Positions 33,389-44,084 of a DNA stretch of 64,000 nucleotides are shown here, piece by piece. The stretch spans positions 124,001-188,000 of the forward strand of contig JAGFMI010000002.1 in assembly GCA_021030905.1 (NCBI GenBank), given 5' to 3'. A program made the translations under genes and the position numbers. The notes beneath the pieces are model-generated. The model was not told where the DNA came from and made no database searches. It was given only the letters and a program-made list of their open reading frames with translations. This DNA comes from Pyrenula massariospora (taxonomy: Eukaryota > Ascomycota > Eurotiomycetes > Pyrenulales > Pyrenulaceae). Position 1 is the first letter of the stretch. Each line of letters starts with the position of its first letter.

Positions 33389-35461
33389 TCAAAATGGCAG
33401 TAAATCATGCCTGCCGATCTCATATTCCACTTCGTCCGCGAGGGTTACAGCCTGCCTGATGCCCATTTTAGATCCCAAAAATCGCAGAAGCCGCGAGCAC
33501 CATCGACGCACCTCATCCGTCGCGACGTCAATCATACCGGCGGTGTAGAGCGCCCAGGGGAGGAGAGTCCCGCCGAACATTCTCATCAGGGGAAGCGTGT
33601 AACGGGGCAACGAGTCATCCCACTGTGTCATATCGAAGACCTCGTAGATAATATCATTTCTTCTAAAATCGACCCACGGGAATCCTCGGCCGTCGGACGA
33701 AGGCGCCCAGCTCTCCAAGTAGCTTGAGGATTTGTTGATAGGAGGTCTCTGCTGATGTGAAACATATCCAATATTTTGCGGGACACTTGCGAGGATGTCT
33801 GCCTGCAGTCGCAAGAGAGTTTCAGTTGACGCCTGAAATTGCTGAGCAGTAGAGTATGGTGGTGTGGAATACTGATCATGCGTGATCGTTCTGCGGATGA
33901 TCTCATGCAGTAGTATACGGAAGGTTCGTACGCCATTCCAGATATGCGCGACAAGAAAGTTCTCGTATACGTGGTAGTAGCCAGAGAAGATCACGTCTGG
34001 ATCTGCTGCTGTAGGCACCACCGCATAATGCCAGTGGGGTGGGATATCGGCAAAGGACTCGACCGCTAGGCGATCCAGTTCCAGAGCAGAAGTGAGGACT
34101 TGATTGACATCAGTGATCAGACCTCGGCGGATCCGGGCATAGTAGTGAGTGAAGCGTCGGCTGAGATCGAAATACCGCCAGCCGGGATCTGACCGGATCA
34201 CATACTTGGAAGCTTCTTCAGCGAGTGGCTCTATGATATCTGGTAAAGGGAGCTTGAGCCTCAAACAATTTGTAACGACGCCGCTGGTCACTTGAATAAA
34301 AAGTCTCACGCCAATCGGTGTACGTAACGCCTCCGGACCACGTATTTTCAATAACGCTGCAGCTCCATTGATATGGTTCTCCCAGGCTGTGAGGGAGCGG
34401 CGGGAGGAATCATCGAGTACTTCAAACTGACTAAGTATGATGATTGCCATAAGCGTGCTATCTTCTTTGGCTAACGCAGGCGATATCAAAGCAGCATTCG
34501 TGTGCTGAATAGCTTCAAGATACAATTTCCGGGACTCTTGCTTCAGTTCAGGCGCATGGGCGTAAGTCGAAAGACCTGCCAAACCAACGGCCTTCATACT
34601 GGAAATAAGCGTGATACCAATATCGTCACTGACCGGGGGTCCGTCGGTGAGCACGAAGAAGGAATAAAAGAAAGCTAAGCCACGATCCTCTAGAGCAGGA
34701 ATCAGAGTTCTCTGGAGACTGGGTACGAATTGGATTGGTCGACCAGATCGATTGACCGTGAATAGGACCTCACTTGGATTTGAAAGGTCTGGAGATGATC
34801 GCTTTCCGGACAAATGATTTTGGCCTCGAGAAAGAAGAACCAACCCATCCTCAGAATTTCTGAATCTCCACTTGTTCGCGTTTGGATCAAGTTCTGTAGT
34901 TTGTGCATGGTCTTCGTCGGAGGTTTTGCGCCCACGGCTTCGCACAGGGTTCTCACTAATTGAAGGGACAGACGGCTTGGACACCTTGATGCGATTCTCG
35001 TTTTTGGCTTTTCTGATTACATTCTGGCTCTCATCTTCGAACATCAAATCAAGTTGGTTTCGATACCCTGGGCATTGCCGACCACTCTTCAGGCAATTGG
35101 AGCAGCCACGGGGCAGGGGCTGCAGGTCGCACTGTCAACAGTTAGTGAGACCAGTTCGAATCACGCACATTATTTTTTGGCGGGGCAATTTTGTGTATAA
35201 TGATGTGTAGCTTTACGCGTCGAGAAACAATTGAACCTTTCATGCTACTGGCTGGGTAGCAATATGTAAAATGGCGCCCCCATCATGTTCCAAAGGCACA
35301 GGAACATGAGGAAGAGATAACACAAAATTTTCAATCCTGTATGCTAAAGAGGTCTAAAAGACCGTACCGAATGCGGAAAAGCTCAGGAAGTTCAAACTTA
35401 CGCGTATCTTTTTCTCCCTACAAGCCTGACAACCCAAGGAAGGCTTTCCCCGATACACCAT
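33389..35461 (-). CDS. Zn2Cys6 fungal transcription factor, second copy type
   Basis: Two exons, 35461-35402 and 35131-33389, give 600 residues. The first exon holds half of the zinc cluster (MVYRGKPSLGCQACREKKIR) and the second begins CDLQPLPRGCSNCLKSGRQCPGY. The full pattern is therefore Cys-x2-Cys-x6-Cys-x8-Cys-x2-Cys-x6-Cys, split by a 270-bp intron inside the DNA-binding domain. The 270-bp length is long for this window, but the donor GTAAGT and acceptor GACAG are good. The rest is the fungal-specific helical regulatory region (for example NHINGAAALLKIRGPEAL, FPWVDFRRNDIIYEVF). Targets are unknown. It has no close similarity in its linker to the regulator at 13762-15603. Confidence 0.88.
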
Positions 35462-36047
35462 CTTTGATTCTAAGCGGCAAACGCTCCAGGCGCAAAGACT
35501 GAACTTAAGATGACTAGCCAATGATACATGAACCACTGACTTAAGATCTGATAATGCAGAGTTTGTTCGAGTCTTCGTCATGAAGATTCAAGACATGATA
35601 GAATGCAAACGATTGTTGACTATCTCCGAGAGTAGCCATATTGGGCAGGGTGGTGGCGTTTACGAATTACATGAATGAGTACTCTACCGGTTACTGAAAC
35701 ACTTCATGCAGAAAGCACGACAACTCTTTCGTACATGACACAGCCAAAATTGAATATTCCCCTGGCCAACAAAGCCAAGACCAAATCTACAATCTCTGCG
35801 ATATACCAAAGAAGGGTCGTTGGTGGGTCCGAACTCTCTGAGCAAGTGCTCCGCTTCCCGCTCATATCGATCATCCTTCTGCAGCCGCCAAGACAATACG
35901 TACTACGAAGAGCTGGTGTTTTGGTTAATTGGTTTAGGTTCAGAAGCAACTAAGGTAGAACAATCCTGCTTTAGCACCAATGTTGTGGTAGAACAACCCC
36001 CTTCTACCCCGGTTAGAATAAATACTGGGAATTCCAACGAAAGGCTG
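35462..36047. other. Intergenic, regulator promoter / F-box-like gene 3' side
   Basis: The 586 bp has no supported gene and presumably holds the promoter of the Zn2Cys6 regulator and the 3' UTR of the upstream minus-strand gene. Confidence 0.55.
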
Positions 36048-38204
36048 CTAGTTGGCAGTTGTGTCTTCCTCGCTGGCTCTCATAAGCCCCTTCAAATATT
36101 CTCTTTCCTCTCTTTCCTCGACTTCTTTTTGGAAATTGGTTTCCTTTCTATCTTTCCTCTTCACTCCAATACTTATGTCTTCCAACTTATCCCCCAAGTC
36201 AAGCAGCTCATCGTCACCGACATCCGCGCCGGTCACCCTATCATCGAGCTCGTATACGTCGCTCCACTCCGGATGAGGGACTTTCCTCCCTCTAAAACCT
36301 CTTCCATCTAAGTTCTTCTGCGTTTTTGGATCCACATAACCCCATGTAATCATCTTCAGATAAACTCTCAAACCAAGTCTCAGTCTCCGTCTGACCAACT
36401 CTGAGCGAACCAGTATATCAGGGCTTGACAACTTGACTGGTTTCGCTAGCCTACCAGTTTTAGGGTCAATTGGCACTTTCCGGCCCCAGTACTCAAACTG
36501 CGTTCTCCCCAACTGCCATGCTGGAATGTTGAAGGCAGGAATCTGCAATTCCTCTTCGGATGCTGGAATATGAAAAGTCTTGACCCACAGCTTCATGGTC
36601 TCATATTCATTCCGACATTCTCTTCCTTTGAGTGCCTTCCACAACATCACCAATCCTCCCGCCTGCGCTAAAAATAACTCCCTTCCCCGAGAAGCTGAAT
36701 TATATCGGACGTTCGGGTGATTGAGCCTCATGTCAAGCTTGATGAAGAAAAATGTAGCCCAGTAAAGATCATCTTCCGTCCACATGTGCCTGCTGTGTAT
36801 CACTCCAATCCTTCTCTGGTTATCTGGCAGGTCCATGAGAAACCATATCTTGTAGAGTGTTTTTAGACATCCAACCGGAAGCGGTGTCCCCGCTTCAGCC
36901 ATCAGCGCGAAGATCTCTTGGACGATCTTGACCCGATTCATGATCATGAAGAGCCACTTGAAGCCGGGCACTCGGCGCACAGCACCAGCCGCGCGCTTGA
37001 TCGCGTTTGGGTGTGGGATTCGAGGCGCTGGATCAGGTCGACAGAGTGAATCGTAGGCGCGGAATCGGAAGATTGCAGCGGCGTCGGGGCAGAGACGTTC
37101 TGCTTGAGACTTAATCATAGTTGCAAAGCGGGCGTTACAGGTTGCATGGAATGGCCGGGAGATGCTATACAAAGTGAGCAAGGTATGTGGCGGAAGCCTA
37201 TTGGCTAGGGCGAAACACAAGTCAGGAAAGAGGAGGATGCCGTTGGCGAAGATGTTGAAGTTCGGATCATCAGTGCGTTTGTAGACATGTTTTGGTGGAG
37301 GAAGGAAGGGTGAAGTGAACAGCATTCGTTTTGGCACTACCTTATGCGGTAAGGGGCGTGCTTGTAAATCCGGCTTATATGGTGTGCAGAAGAAAGTTGA
37401 ATCGATATCGACTTTCTCAGAAGGTTGAGTTGCATTGAATGGTAACGGCACACTAGTACTTTCAGCTGTATTGGTGTAGGAAATAGGTAGAGTCCTGTAA
37501 TAGTGTACCAGTGCCGGAGGATTTTCATCTATCTTTCGTAAATGCGCGGGCTCGTTCGCAATTTCATCACGAGTGAGCTCTCGTTCTGCCTTTCGTTTCA
37601 ACGATTTCCTCGGAACCTTCTCTGGAGAGGACCGCATCGGAATCTGAAATGATCGCCCAAACGATGGTGTCCTTGGATGAGGTTTCCTCGGGGAGTTGGA
37701 CCTCTCAGACGGCGAACTTGTTACACACCGGAACGGAGAGTGTTCCAATACTGCACCCTGGTACTTTTCAAAAGGACGATGACGTGATTCGGCTACTGGA
37801 TGCGCATATTGGTTCTCGGCAGCTGGTTTTGTATTGTTGATTATCGTAACTTCACGTTTTGCCTTACGCCGTTCATTATCGGCCAAACTAAAGCTTTCTT
37901 TCGGTGGAGGGACATGTTGTAGAGTCGCTGAAGACAGGGTCTGAGGATATTGCGCTGATTCATTGAAGGACCCGCTGTCAAGTCCGGAGTCAGTCTCAGG
38001 CGGCTGATTATGATTGTAGTTGTGTGGCGTTTGACTAGAATCGCTCCTATTTTTGCTTGCATTTCGGCGCGACGTGGCAACTTTCTCCAGCTGCTGCGGA
38101 TGAGGGTGAGTAATCGACCGTGAACTTCGTAATCGTTCATCGCTATGATCGTAGGATGTGTCGAAGCTTTGCGGTGGTGTCTCTCGGCTATTCGTATTTC
38201 CCAT
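36048..38204 (-). CDS. F-box-like fungal protein with N-myristoylation motif
   Basis: Single open frame of 718 residues. The N-terminus MGNTNSRE fits the N-myristoyl-transferase consensus (Gly2, Ser6), which suggests membrane attachment. Residues about 10-290 are Ser/Pro/Arg-rich and look disordered. At about residue 315 an F-box-like segment begins (NGILLFPDLCFALANRLPPHTLLTLYSIS). The following conserved helical region has ERLCPDAAAIFRFRAYDSLC and MWTEDDLYWATFFFIKLDMR, a family common in Pezizomycotina without a known role. The C-terminus is acidic and charged. If the F-box is functional, it would recruit Skp1 for ubiquitin ligation; that is inference. There is no intron. Confidence 0.75.
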   Translation of the reverse strand: MGNTNSRETPPQSFDTSYDHSDERLRSSRSITHPHPQQLEKVATSRRNASKNRSDSSQTPHNYNHNQPPETDSGLDSGSFNESAQYPQTLSSATLQHVPPPKESFSLADNERRKAKREVTIINNTKPAAENQYAHPVAESRHRPFEKYQGAVLEHSPFRCVTSSPSERSNSPRKPHPRTPSFGRSFQIPMRSSPEKVPRKSLKRKAERELTRDEIANEPAHLRKIDENPPALVHYYRTLPISYTNTAESTSVPLPFNATQPSEKVDIDSTFFCTPYKPDLQARPLPHKVVPKRMLFTSPFLPPPKHVYKRTDDPNFNIFANGILLFPDLCFALANRLPPHTLLTLYSISRPFHATCNARFATMIKSQAERLCPDAAAIFRFRAYDSLCRPDPAPRIPHPNAIKRAAGAVRRVPGFKWLFMIMNRVKIVQEIFALMAEAGTPLPVGCLKTLYKIWFLMDLPDNQRRIGVIHSRHMWTEDDLYWATFFFIKLDMRLNHPNVRYNSASRGRELFLAQAGGLVMLWKALKGRECRNEYETMKLWVKTFHIPASEEELQIPAFNIPAWQLGRTQFEYWGRKVPIDPKTGRLAKPVKLSSPDILVRSELVRRRLRLGLRVYLKMITWGYVDPKTQKNLDGRGFRGRKVPHPEWSDVYELDDRVTGADVGDDELLDLGDKLEDISIGVKRKDRKETNFQKEVEEREEREYLKGLMRASEEDTTAN

Positions 38205-38992
38205 CTTAACGTTGGTAGTCTGGAGATGATGAGGGACTTGTAGACCTGACTTAAATCAGCCGCTGTTGCTGCGCAGACCGTGGCTTGGGGAATCGGCCTA
38301 GTCGGCCGTTGATCTCTTCCAACGGAATATCTTTCGGTAACAGGTGTCTAAGGGAAAGGGTCTTTAAAGTTCTGATGAACTTTTAGTTGGGTCTTCTGGA
38401 GAGTGAAGCTGGGAAGTTCGCGAACGCAAGAAAATGAGAGTTTGACTACCTTCTTGGCTGTAGCTCGCCGACAATTAGCGGATAAAGACGGAAATCGTCT
38501 CTGCGTTTCCTTGAATTGCTAAATAGCTTTGGATGGCACCTAGGTGATCTGCTGAGACTCTTGCTATTGTACTTAATGAATGTGCTTAAGGTGAGCCTAT
38601 GCCAGCATGCTAAAGAACAAGTTGTATCTACATGAAAACAAAGCATACCATGTCCGGTGACCAAAGATGTTGTCGGGCCGATGGTGAATACTTAAGTGTG
38701 TGAAGACACAGACCACGCGCGCTCACCGAAAGTAATGACAGCAGCCAACGTTGGCGCCTGAAAATCACATTCATCTTTTATCACAATAACAATAGTCAGA
38801 GATCTACAAAAAGTTTCTTACCTTACTCCGCCGTCCAATGCTTTTCTCTATTGACAATAGTATGTTGAAGCCACGACTGGCTGTAACTGATTTGCGTCGT
38901 TGAAATGCCATTCAAGAACCAAGAAATCCGGGTATCACCTGGCCGATATAACAACCACGCCTTTAAAAGGCTAAAAAAATGCCAAGTCAATG
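38205..38992. other. Intergenic, F-box-like gene promoter / GTP cyclohydrolase 3' side
   Basis: The 788 bp has no supported gene. Short frames here have no domains. Confidence 0.55.
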
Positions 38993-40102
38993 TTACCTCC
39001 TGTTCAAGAGACTCAAAAACTCTTTTCTTGTTTTATCACTTGAGCGCATGCATCCGAGCATACAACTCGTGGTGGTTGTAGACGTAGTCTTCTGCACGCC
39101 TCTCATTACCATGCACAGATGGCTTGAGTCCATTACGACGGCAACACCCCGTGGCTTCAGTACTTCCGCAATGGCTAATGCAACTTGCTTGGTAAGGCGC
39201 TCTTGCACTTGGAGGCGTCTGGAAAACATCTCCGCTAGACGGGCAAGCTTGGATAGGCCCAGAACTCGACGGTCAGGAATGTATCCAATGTGCATCTAAA
39301 TTAGGTGAGACTGCAGTTAAATACAAGGTAACAAGGATATTGCATACCTTGCCTGTAAAAGGGACCATATGATGCTCGCAAAGACTAAAAACCTCGATGT
39401 CTTTGACAATGACCATCTCGTCGTGGTCCTCATGAAAGACAGCACCGTTGACAAGATCTCGAACGTTCTCTTCATATCCCTTTGTAAAGAACATCAATGC
39501 CTGAGCATACCGCTCTGGTGTTTTGCGTAAGCCTTCTCGCTCCGGGTCTTCGCCGATACACTCGAAGATAGTTCTCACCGCTCCAGCAAGTTTGTCCAAT
39601 CGCTCCTGTGCTTCTATAGGAGACGCCTCGAGGCGGGCACGAGTTCCGACGCCTGAACACTAGGATCAGTCCGCTGTCAGGTCAGGTAGATCACTCTCTC
39701 TTGCTTACTGGGCCAACTTAAACCGTCAAAGTCTATTGGCGGGTTCAGGGTGTAAGGACTCGCCGGTCGGCTTGCTGAGGGGGGTGACGAGGTCGGCTCA
39801 ACTGTATCCCTGGGATCTCGCGCTGCTTCTTTCAGCGATAGTGGAGGTGCATTATCGATCACCGTTGGCGCATTGTCTTGTGGCGCTACCAGAGGTGGAG
39901 GTCTACCATCAAGGTTTGATGAATCAAATGGTGGATCTGCACCAAGATCTAGACGTCTCTGATATGTTGATTTTATGGACGACGTAAGATTGTCACGCTC
40001 TCTGTCTTGTCTCGACTTGGCAGGCGCAGAGAATCCATTTAGGACGTGTTTCGGCACAGCAGATTTCGGCTTCGACACGGTGGGAGAAGGAGGAGAGCTC
40101 AT
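38993..40102 (-). CDS. FOL2: GTP cyclohydrolase I
   Basis: Converts GTP to 7,8-dihydroneopterin triphosphate, the first step of folate and tetrahydrobiopterin synthesis. Three exons, 40102-39709, 39652-39348 and 39295-38993, give 333 residues. A disordered Pro/Ser-rich N-terminal extension of about 130 residues is usual in fungi. The catalytic domain follows: [36 protein letters not shown], zinc and active-site segment [41 protein letters not shown], and [13 protein letters not shown] with the second zinc Cys. It ends [11 protein letters not shown], the normal terminus. Exon 3 starts exactly at the Met of MHIGYIP. Confidence 0.95.
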
Positions 40103-40998
40103 GAGGATTTGGCGCCAAAAGGGTGGACGATGATGGTAGGAAGCTTTCCGCTCGAAGACGTTGTTCTATCGAGTCATCCTGCGATCCCGTCAGCTCTGAA
40201 TTGTCTGTCACGGCGGCGGGACCATAAGCAAAAAGTCCCCAATTCTGCCAAAAGCGGTGAGAGCAAGGCCGAAGTCCCCGACGCCAATCCGGGATTTTCT
40301 TCATGTTTTCAAGGGTGTCATGCTGTCAGCATCAGCAATGTTCTATGAAGACGAAATGTAGGGCTGTACAACGACATACTTACCACAACTATTATCTAGA
40401 CGAAACGCGCCGATTCAAAGCTGTAGACCCACCAAAGTTGGAAACTGCTTTGGTTGGATCTACTCCCTGGCCTTTGCACATTTCTGCATTTCTCACGCAT
40501 CTGCCTCATAGCATAACGTCAACATTTAAATCTCATCTAATCTACGTTCACCTTCCTTTTGCTCGTGACCTTTTTGGGTTGGTCCACATGCCCTTGCTCC
40601 ATATGAGCAATGGCTGCGCTCCTATCACAAAAATTTTTTGATACCTAGTCCACTGACTGGCGCATAAGGGGAATAATAACGCAGGGTGCCGGTGGCAGTA
40701 CGCTGAAACCAGCGGCCGCCTCTTTCAAAGCGTTCCCCGTATCGACTTGATCATCACAGAAGTCCTACCGGGCGATATTTATTATGGTCATGACTTAGCA
40801 AAGCTTTGCCCATGCAGCGAACTATTATTACGTCCACACCTAGGAACTATAAATTGTTCAAGACCGCTGATGATCGCACGCTTAGACTAAGGCTATACAT
40901 CTTTTACTTTTTATCGAGCAGGCTCGAGACGTTCATTTTATCACCTCTGAACTTACATTTTGTGTGGCTCGTTGTTAAGATTAATTTTCGCGGCGAAT
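40103..40998. other. Divergent intergenic, GTP cyclohydrolase / secreted protein
   Basis: The 896 bp lies between two start codons pointing away from each other. I see no gene. Confidence 0.5.
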
Positions 40999-41642
40999 AT
41001 GCTTCTCCTCTCAATTAAAACTCTTTCAGCCGTTGCGTTGATCGGCACTCTCAGCACGTCTCTTCTGACGGCCGCTGCTCCCGGTCTTTCGGCGCGAGGT
41101 GAAGGAAATTATGAACCTGATGGCGACTATAGCTACCTTGCCGACGTTCAGTTGTACGAGGCTCAATCCCACTGACCCAGTCTTGCTCTTTCAAGTCACA
41201 CATTTGATTTCGCAGTTCACAGTTTCAGAATTTTTCAAACTGACACACATTCACCTCCCAGTTTCAAGGACGACAACCCCAAAAACCCCTGCACCAGCTC
41301 AAACCAGGAAAGTAAGAAAATCTGGCCTGCGAACTTGCCACAGGATCCCATCACTGCAGACAAAGCCACCGCGATTAGGGTGACGCAATTTAACCCACCT
41401 GCTGCATGGGGAAACGGACCAGGGGATGTCTGTTCCGGTGAGGGCTCTGTATTGATCAATCGGTTCATAGCTAATGGGATACGGTGATAGGCTACATAGT
41501 CCGCTGTGACCAGAAAGACTGTACGAATGGTCATTGGCCAACAAAGGAGGGTGACTGCCACTACAGTGCTAAGGGGATATGGGTCAAGTGGCAATGTGCT
41601 TGCGATGACAACCCAAGCATTCCTGGATGTCCGCAGAATTGA
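40999..41642 (+). CDS. Small secreted cysteine-rich protein (SSP1)
   Basis: Three exons, 40999-41153, 41262-41437 and 41491-41642, give 160 residues. The N-terminus is a signal peptide (MLLLSIKTLSAVALIGTLST...TAAAPG). The mature part has eight cysteines. Intron 1 is phase 2 and falls at ADVQ(F)F; intron 2 is phase 1 and precedes exon 3, which opens GYIVRCDQKDC, a C-x4-C motif. Exon 3 continues GDCHYSAKGIWVKWQCACDD and ends GCPQN. Intron 1 has a modest donor (GTACGA), the weakest junction. No known domain; likely extracellular. It shares exon phases and the C-x4-C motif with the genes starting at 42730 and 60154. Confidence 0.7.
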
Positions 41643-42729
41643 GGTAACAAGGATAGATTGGGTGCTCGGTAGGCGTAGAGAGGAGCGAGTGCATCTAATA
41701 GAAATAGTGGGGGAATAGGACAAGCGAGGTATATAGCGGGGCTAGGAGCAGAAAACACTAGGAACATGGCAACGGCGTTCAAGCGTTCAATCTCCTTTGC
41801 TTCTGCATGTTTATGTTTGCGTTGTTACTATCTACCCACATGTCGGCCATATATTTTAATTTGCGTAATGTCAGTCTTTCAATTAATAATAGACTTTACT
41901 CCTTACGCCTCCACTTCCAACCTCTACTTTTCAATCGAACATCTGGTCACTCCGAACTCCCTCACCTTCAAGGCCCATTTGCCTACCAACTCACCGCTCT
42001 AGACGGCAATAATAGAAGGTACTCTGAAGTAATCGCATCTCCCATAACTATCCAAAGCCATAGATCACACTTCAATTGCACACTACAACATCTGACGTAA
42101 AGAAAGGCCATGTCAGCCCATCTGCCAAGAACCAAGAGCCACAACCCCTGACTCATCGGCCCCTCCCCCCTTTTACCCTTTTCGGCTCTCCCTTCTGATT
42201 GCTCGTCAACGTACGTGGATGCGCGTGTCGAATTTATCCTTCTTTGCTGCCGATGGCCATAGATCTCGTCTGAGTTAGCTAATACAAGTGGCGCAGCGTT
42301 GTGTCCCTGGGCTTTGACTTAGGCGTTCTTCACCGCAGTCGTGATGTTGTTTTAAACCGTGGCTTGACGGGTTTGTTGGTCTTACGGATGAGGTAGGGAA
42401 TATGTCTAAGTCAAAGATAGGCGCCTAAGGAGGCGATGCTTTGTTGTCAAGACTTCTGTATATTCAACAGCTTTGTCTTGTTAGAGACGTGGGGTCCTGC
42501 CGAACGATTTTATTGACGATGATGGACGATGGGTCTGCTAGGCGGCGGTTTTGGAGCGTCTCTATTCTTAGAGGTGCGCGTAGGCTAAGGAGAGGAAGAA
42601 GGTATAAGATCCGTTAGCTGGTTCGGGTTTTCGGTACTGTCTTATCAACAAATTGTCTGGACCATATCCATTTCCTCTGACTTTCAGTTCAGTACTTATC
42701 GACATTCTCCTCTGACCTCGAAAAACAGC
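41643..42729. other. Intergenic between two secreted-protein genes
   Basis: The 1.09 kb has no supported gene. The last about 100 bp is pyrimidine-rich upstream of the next start. Confidence 0.55.
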
Positions 42730-43350
42730 ATGCGTATCCACCCTTCTATCCCCGCGCTCCTCGCTTCCCTTTCCCTCTCGACCCTCCCATCATCCCTCGC
42801 AGGACCCTCCCCAGCCGACACCAGCAACAACGATGGAACGATCCAAGTCAACCTGTAACCCCCCCCATCCCTCCATCCCCCACCTCCCCAATCTCTAACA
42901 ACCCCCCCAGCTACCACTTCACCTTCACAACCGAAAACTGGGACCCAGCCCAAGCCTGCGCCGGCAACACCATCGGCGTCTACGGCGGCACCCAGCAGCT
43001 CCCCCTCAACCAACCAGCCCAGGTCAACGACATCGTCGTCGAGGGCCAGACCGTGCGCCCCACCGGGATCCAGTTTGTGCTGCCGAAGGGCGGGCAGGGC
43101 GGGCTGGGCGGGTGCAAGAATCGTAAGTGCGCTCGTTTTTCTCAGGATAGCGTTTGATGGGGATGTTGATTTGGTGGGTTTAGCTACGTACTATGTGTGT
43201 CGGGATGCGGCGTGCGACAAGGGGGAGAAGTTGGCGGTGTTTGGGGATGGGAAGCCGGAGTGTGGGAAGGTTTTGCTGGAGGAGAAGGATGAGGAGACTG
43301 GGGAGGAGGTGTGGGTTGGGCTTTATGGGGCTTGGGTGGTTTGTGGGTAA
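42730..43350 (+). CDS. Small secreted cysteine-containing protein (SSP2)
   Basis: Three exons, 42730-42854, 42911-43122 and 43184-43350, give 167 residues. The signal peptide is MRIHPSIPALLASLSLSTLPSSLAG. Intron 1 is phase 2 at VN(L)Y and intron 2 is phase 1, as in the genes starting at 40999 and 60154. The mature part has six cysteines; exon 3 opens PTYYVCRDAAC (C-x4-C) and ends GAWVVCG. No known domain. Base use is extreme: exons 1-2 are C-rich and exon 3 is G-rich on the same strand, with the switch near 43080. Confidence 0.75.
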
Positions 43351-44084
43351 GGAGGAGGAAGGGTTTATTGAAAAGCTTGGTGGACGTTGCTCAGGGTAGA
43401 GGTGGAAAGTTTAGGTGTTCGTAAGCCTTGTACTCAGCTCCTCTCATAATGCACGATGTATCGTTATCGCTTTTGCACCATGAAGTTTCATGGCCGCCAA
43501 ATTGTGAGGGACGTTTGGACGTCCGACGCCTACTCCGAGCTCTGTCAGCGAGGAACGGGGATTGGAACGCTCTTCACGGCGAAGGAAAATTGCTTCCTGA
43601 AAGCCTTGTTCTCTTTAAAACTTAGCCAGGAGTACCAAAATCACCTTGGGAATATGATATAAGAAGAGTTCTCAGGGCCTAGCTTTAAGCTGTCAGTCAC
43701 CACTGAAGACACCGGGGTAGGCCACCGAAACCTCGACCAGGATGAAGACAAGGCATTTCGTTTACTTCTCGCTCATTTATCAAAAACTTTCGCCGTCTTG
43801 CATCGTTCACCATGACAATACTTTCCTTCGAAGTCTTTTTCTAAAGGCTCGCAGCCGCGTAGGAGATCTTCTGCTACCTTCATTGATGCATTCTTAAATT
43901 CGTGCCCGTCGCTTTTCAGGTTCGCAGATTTTGTTTCTTGATGAGTCGAGAAAGGTCAGTCCTCATCCCACACTGAGAGATTCATGACTCACCTGCTAAT
44001 CAGAGCTACATTCTTCCGTTCATTACATATGCTATCTTTCAGGCCTGTCGCACTGCGCACTCAAATCGTTTCCGTTCATTAGCC
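43351..44084. other. Intergenic
   Basis: The 734 bp has no supported gene. Two overlapping short frames (43428-43662) have no domain. Confidence 0.55.

Noticed and set aside
41235-41723. 162-codon minus-strand frame with hydrophobic segments
   Set aside because: It is antisense to SSP1, whose spliced plus-strand product has a signal peptide and ordered cysteines.
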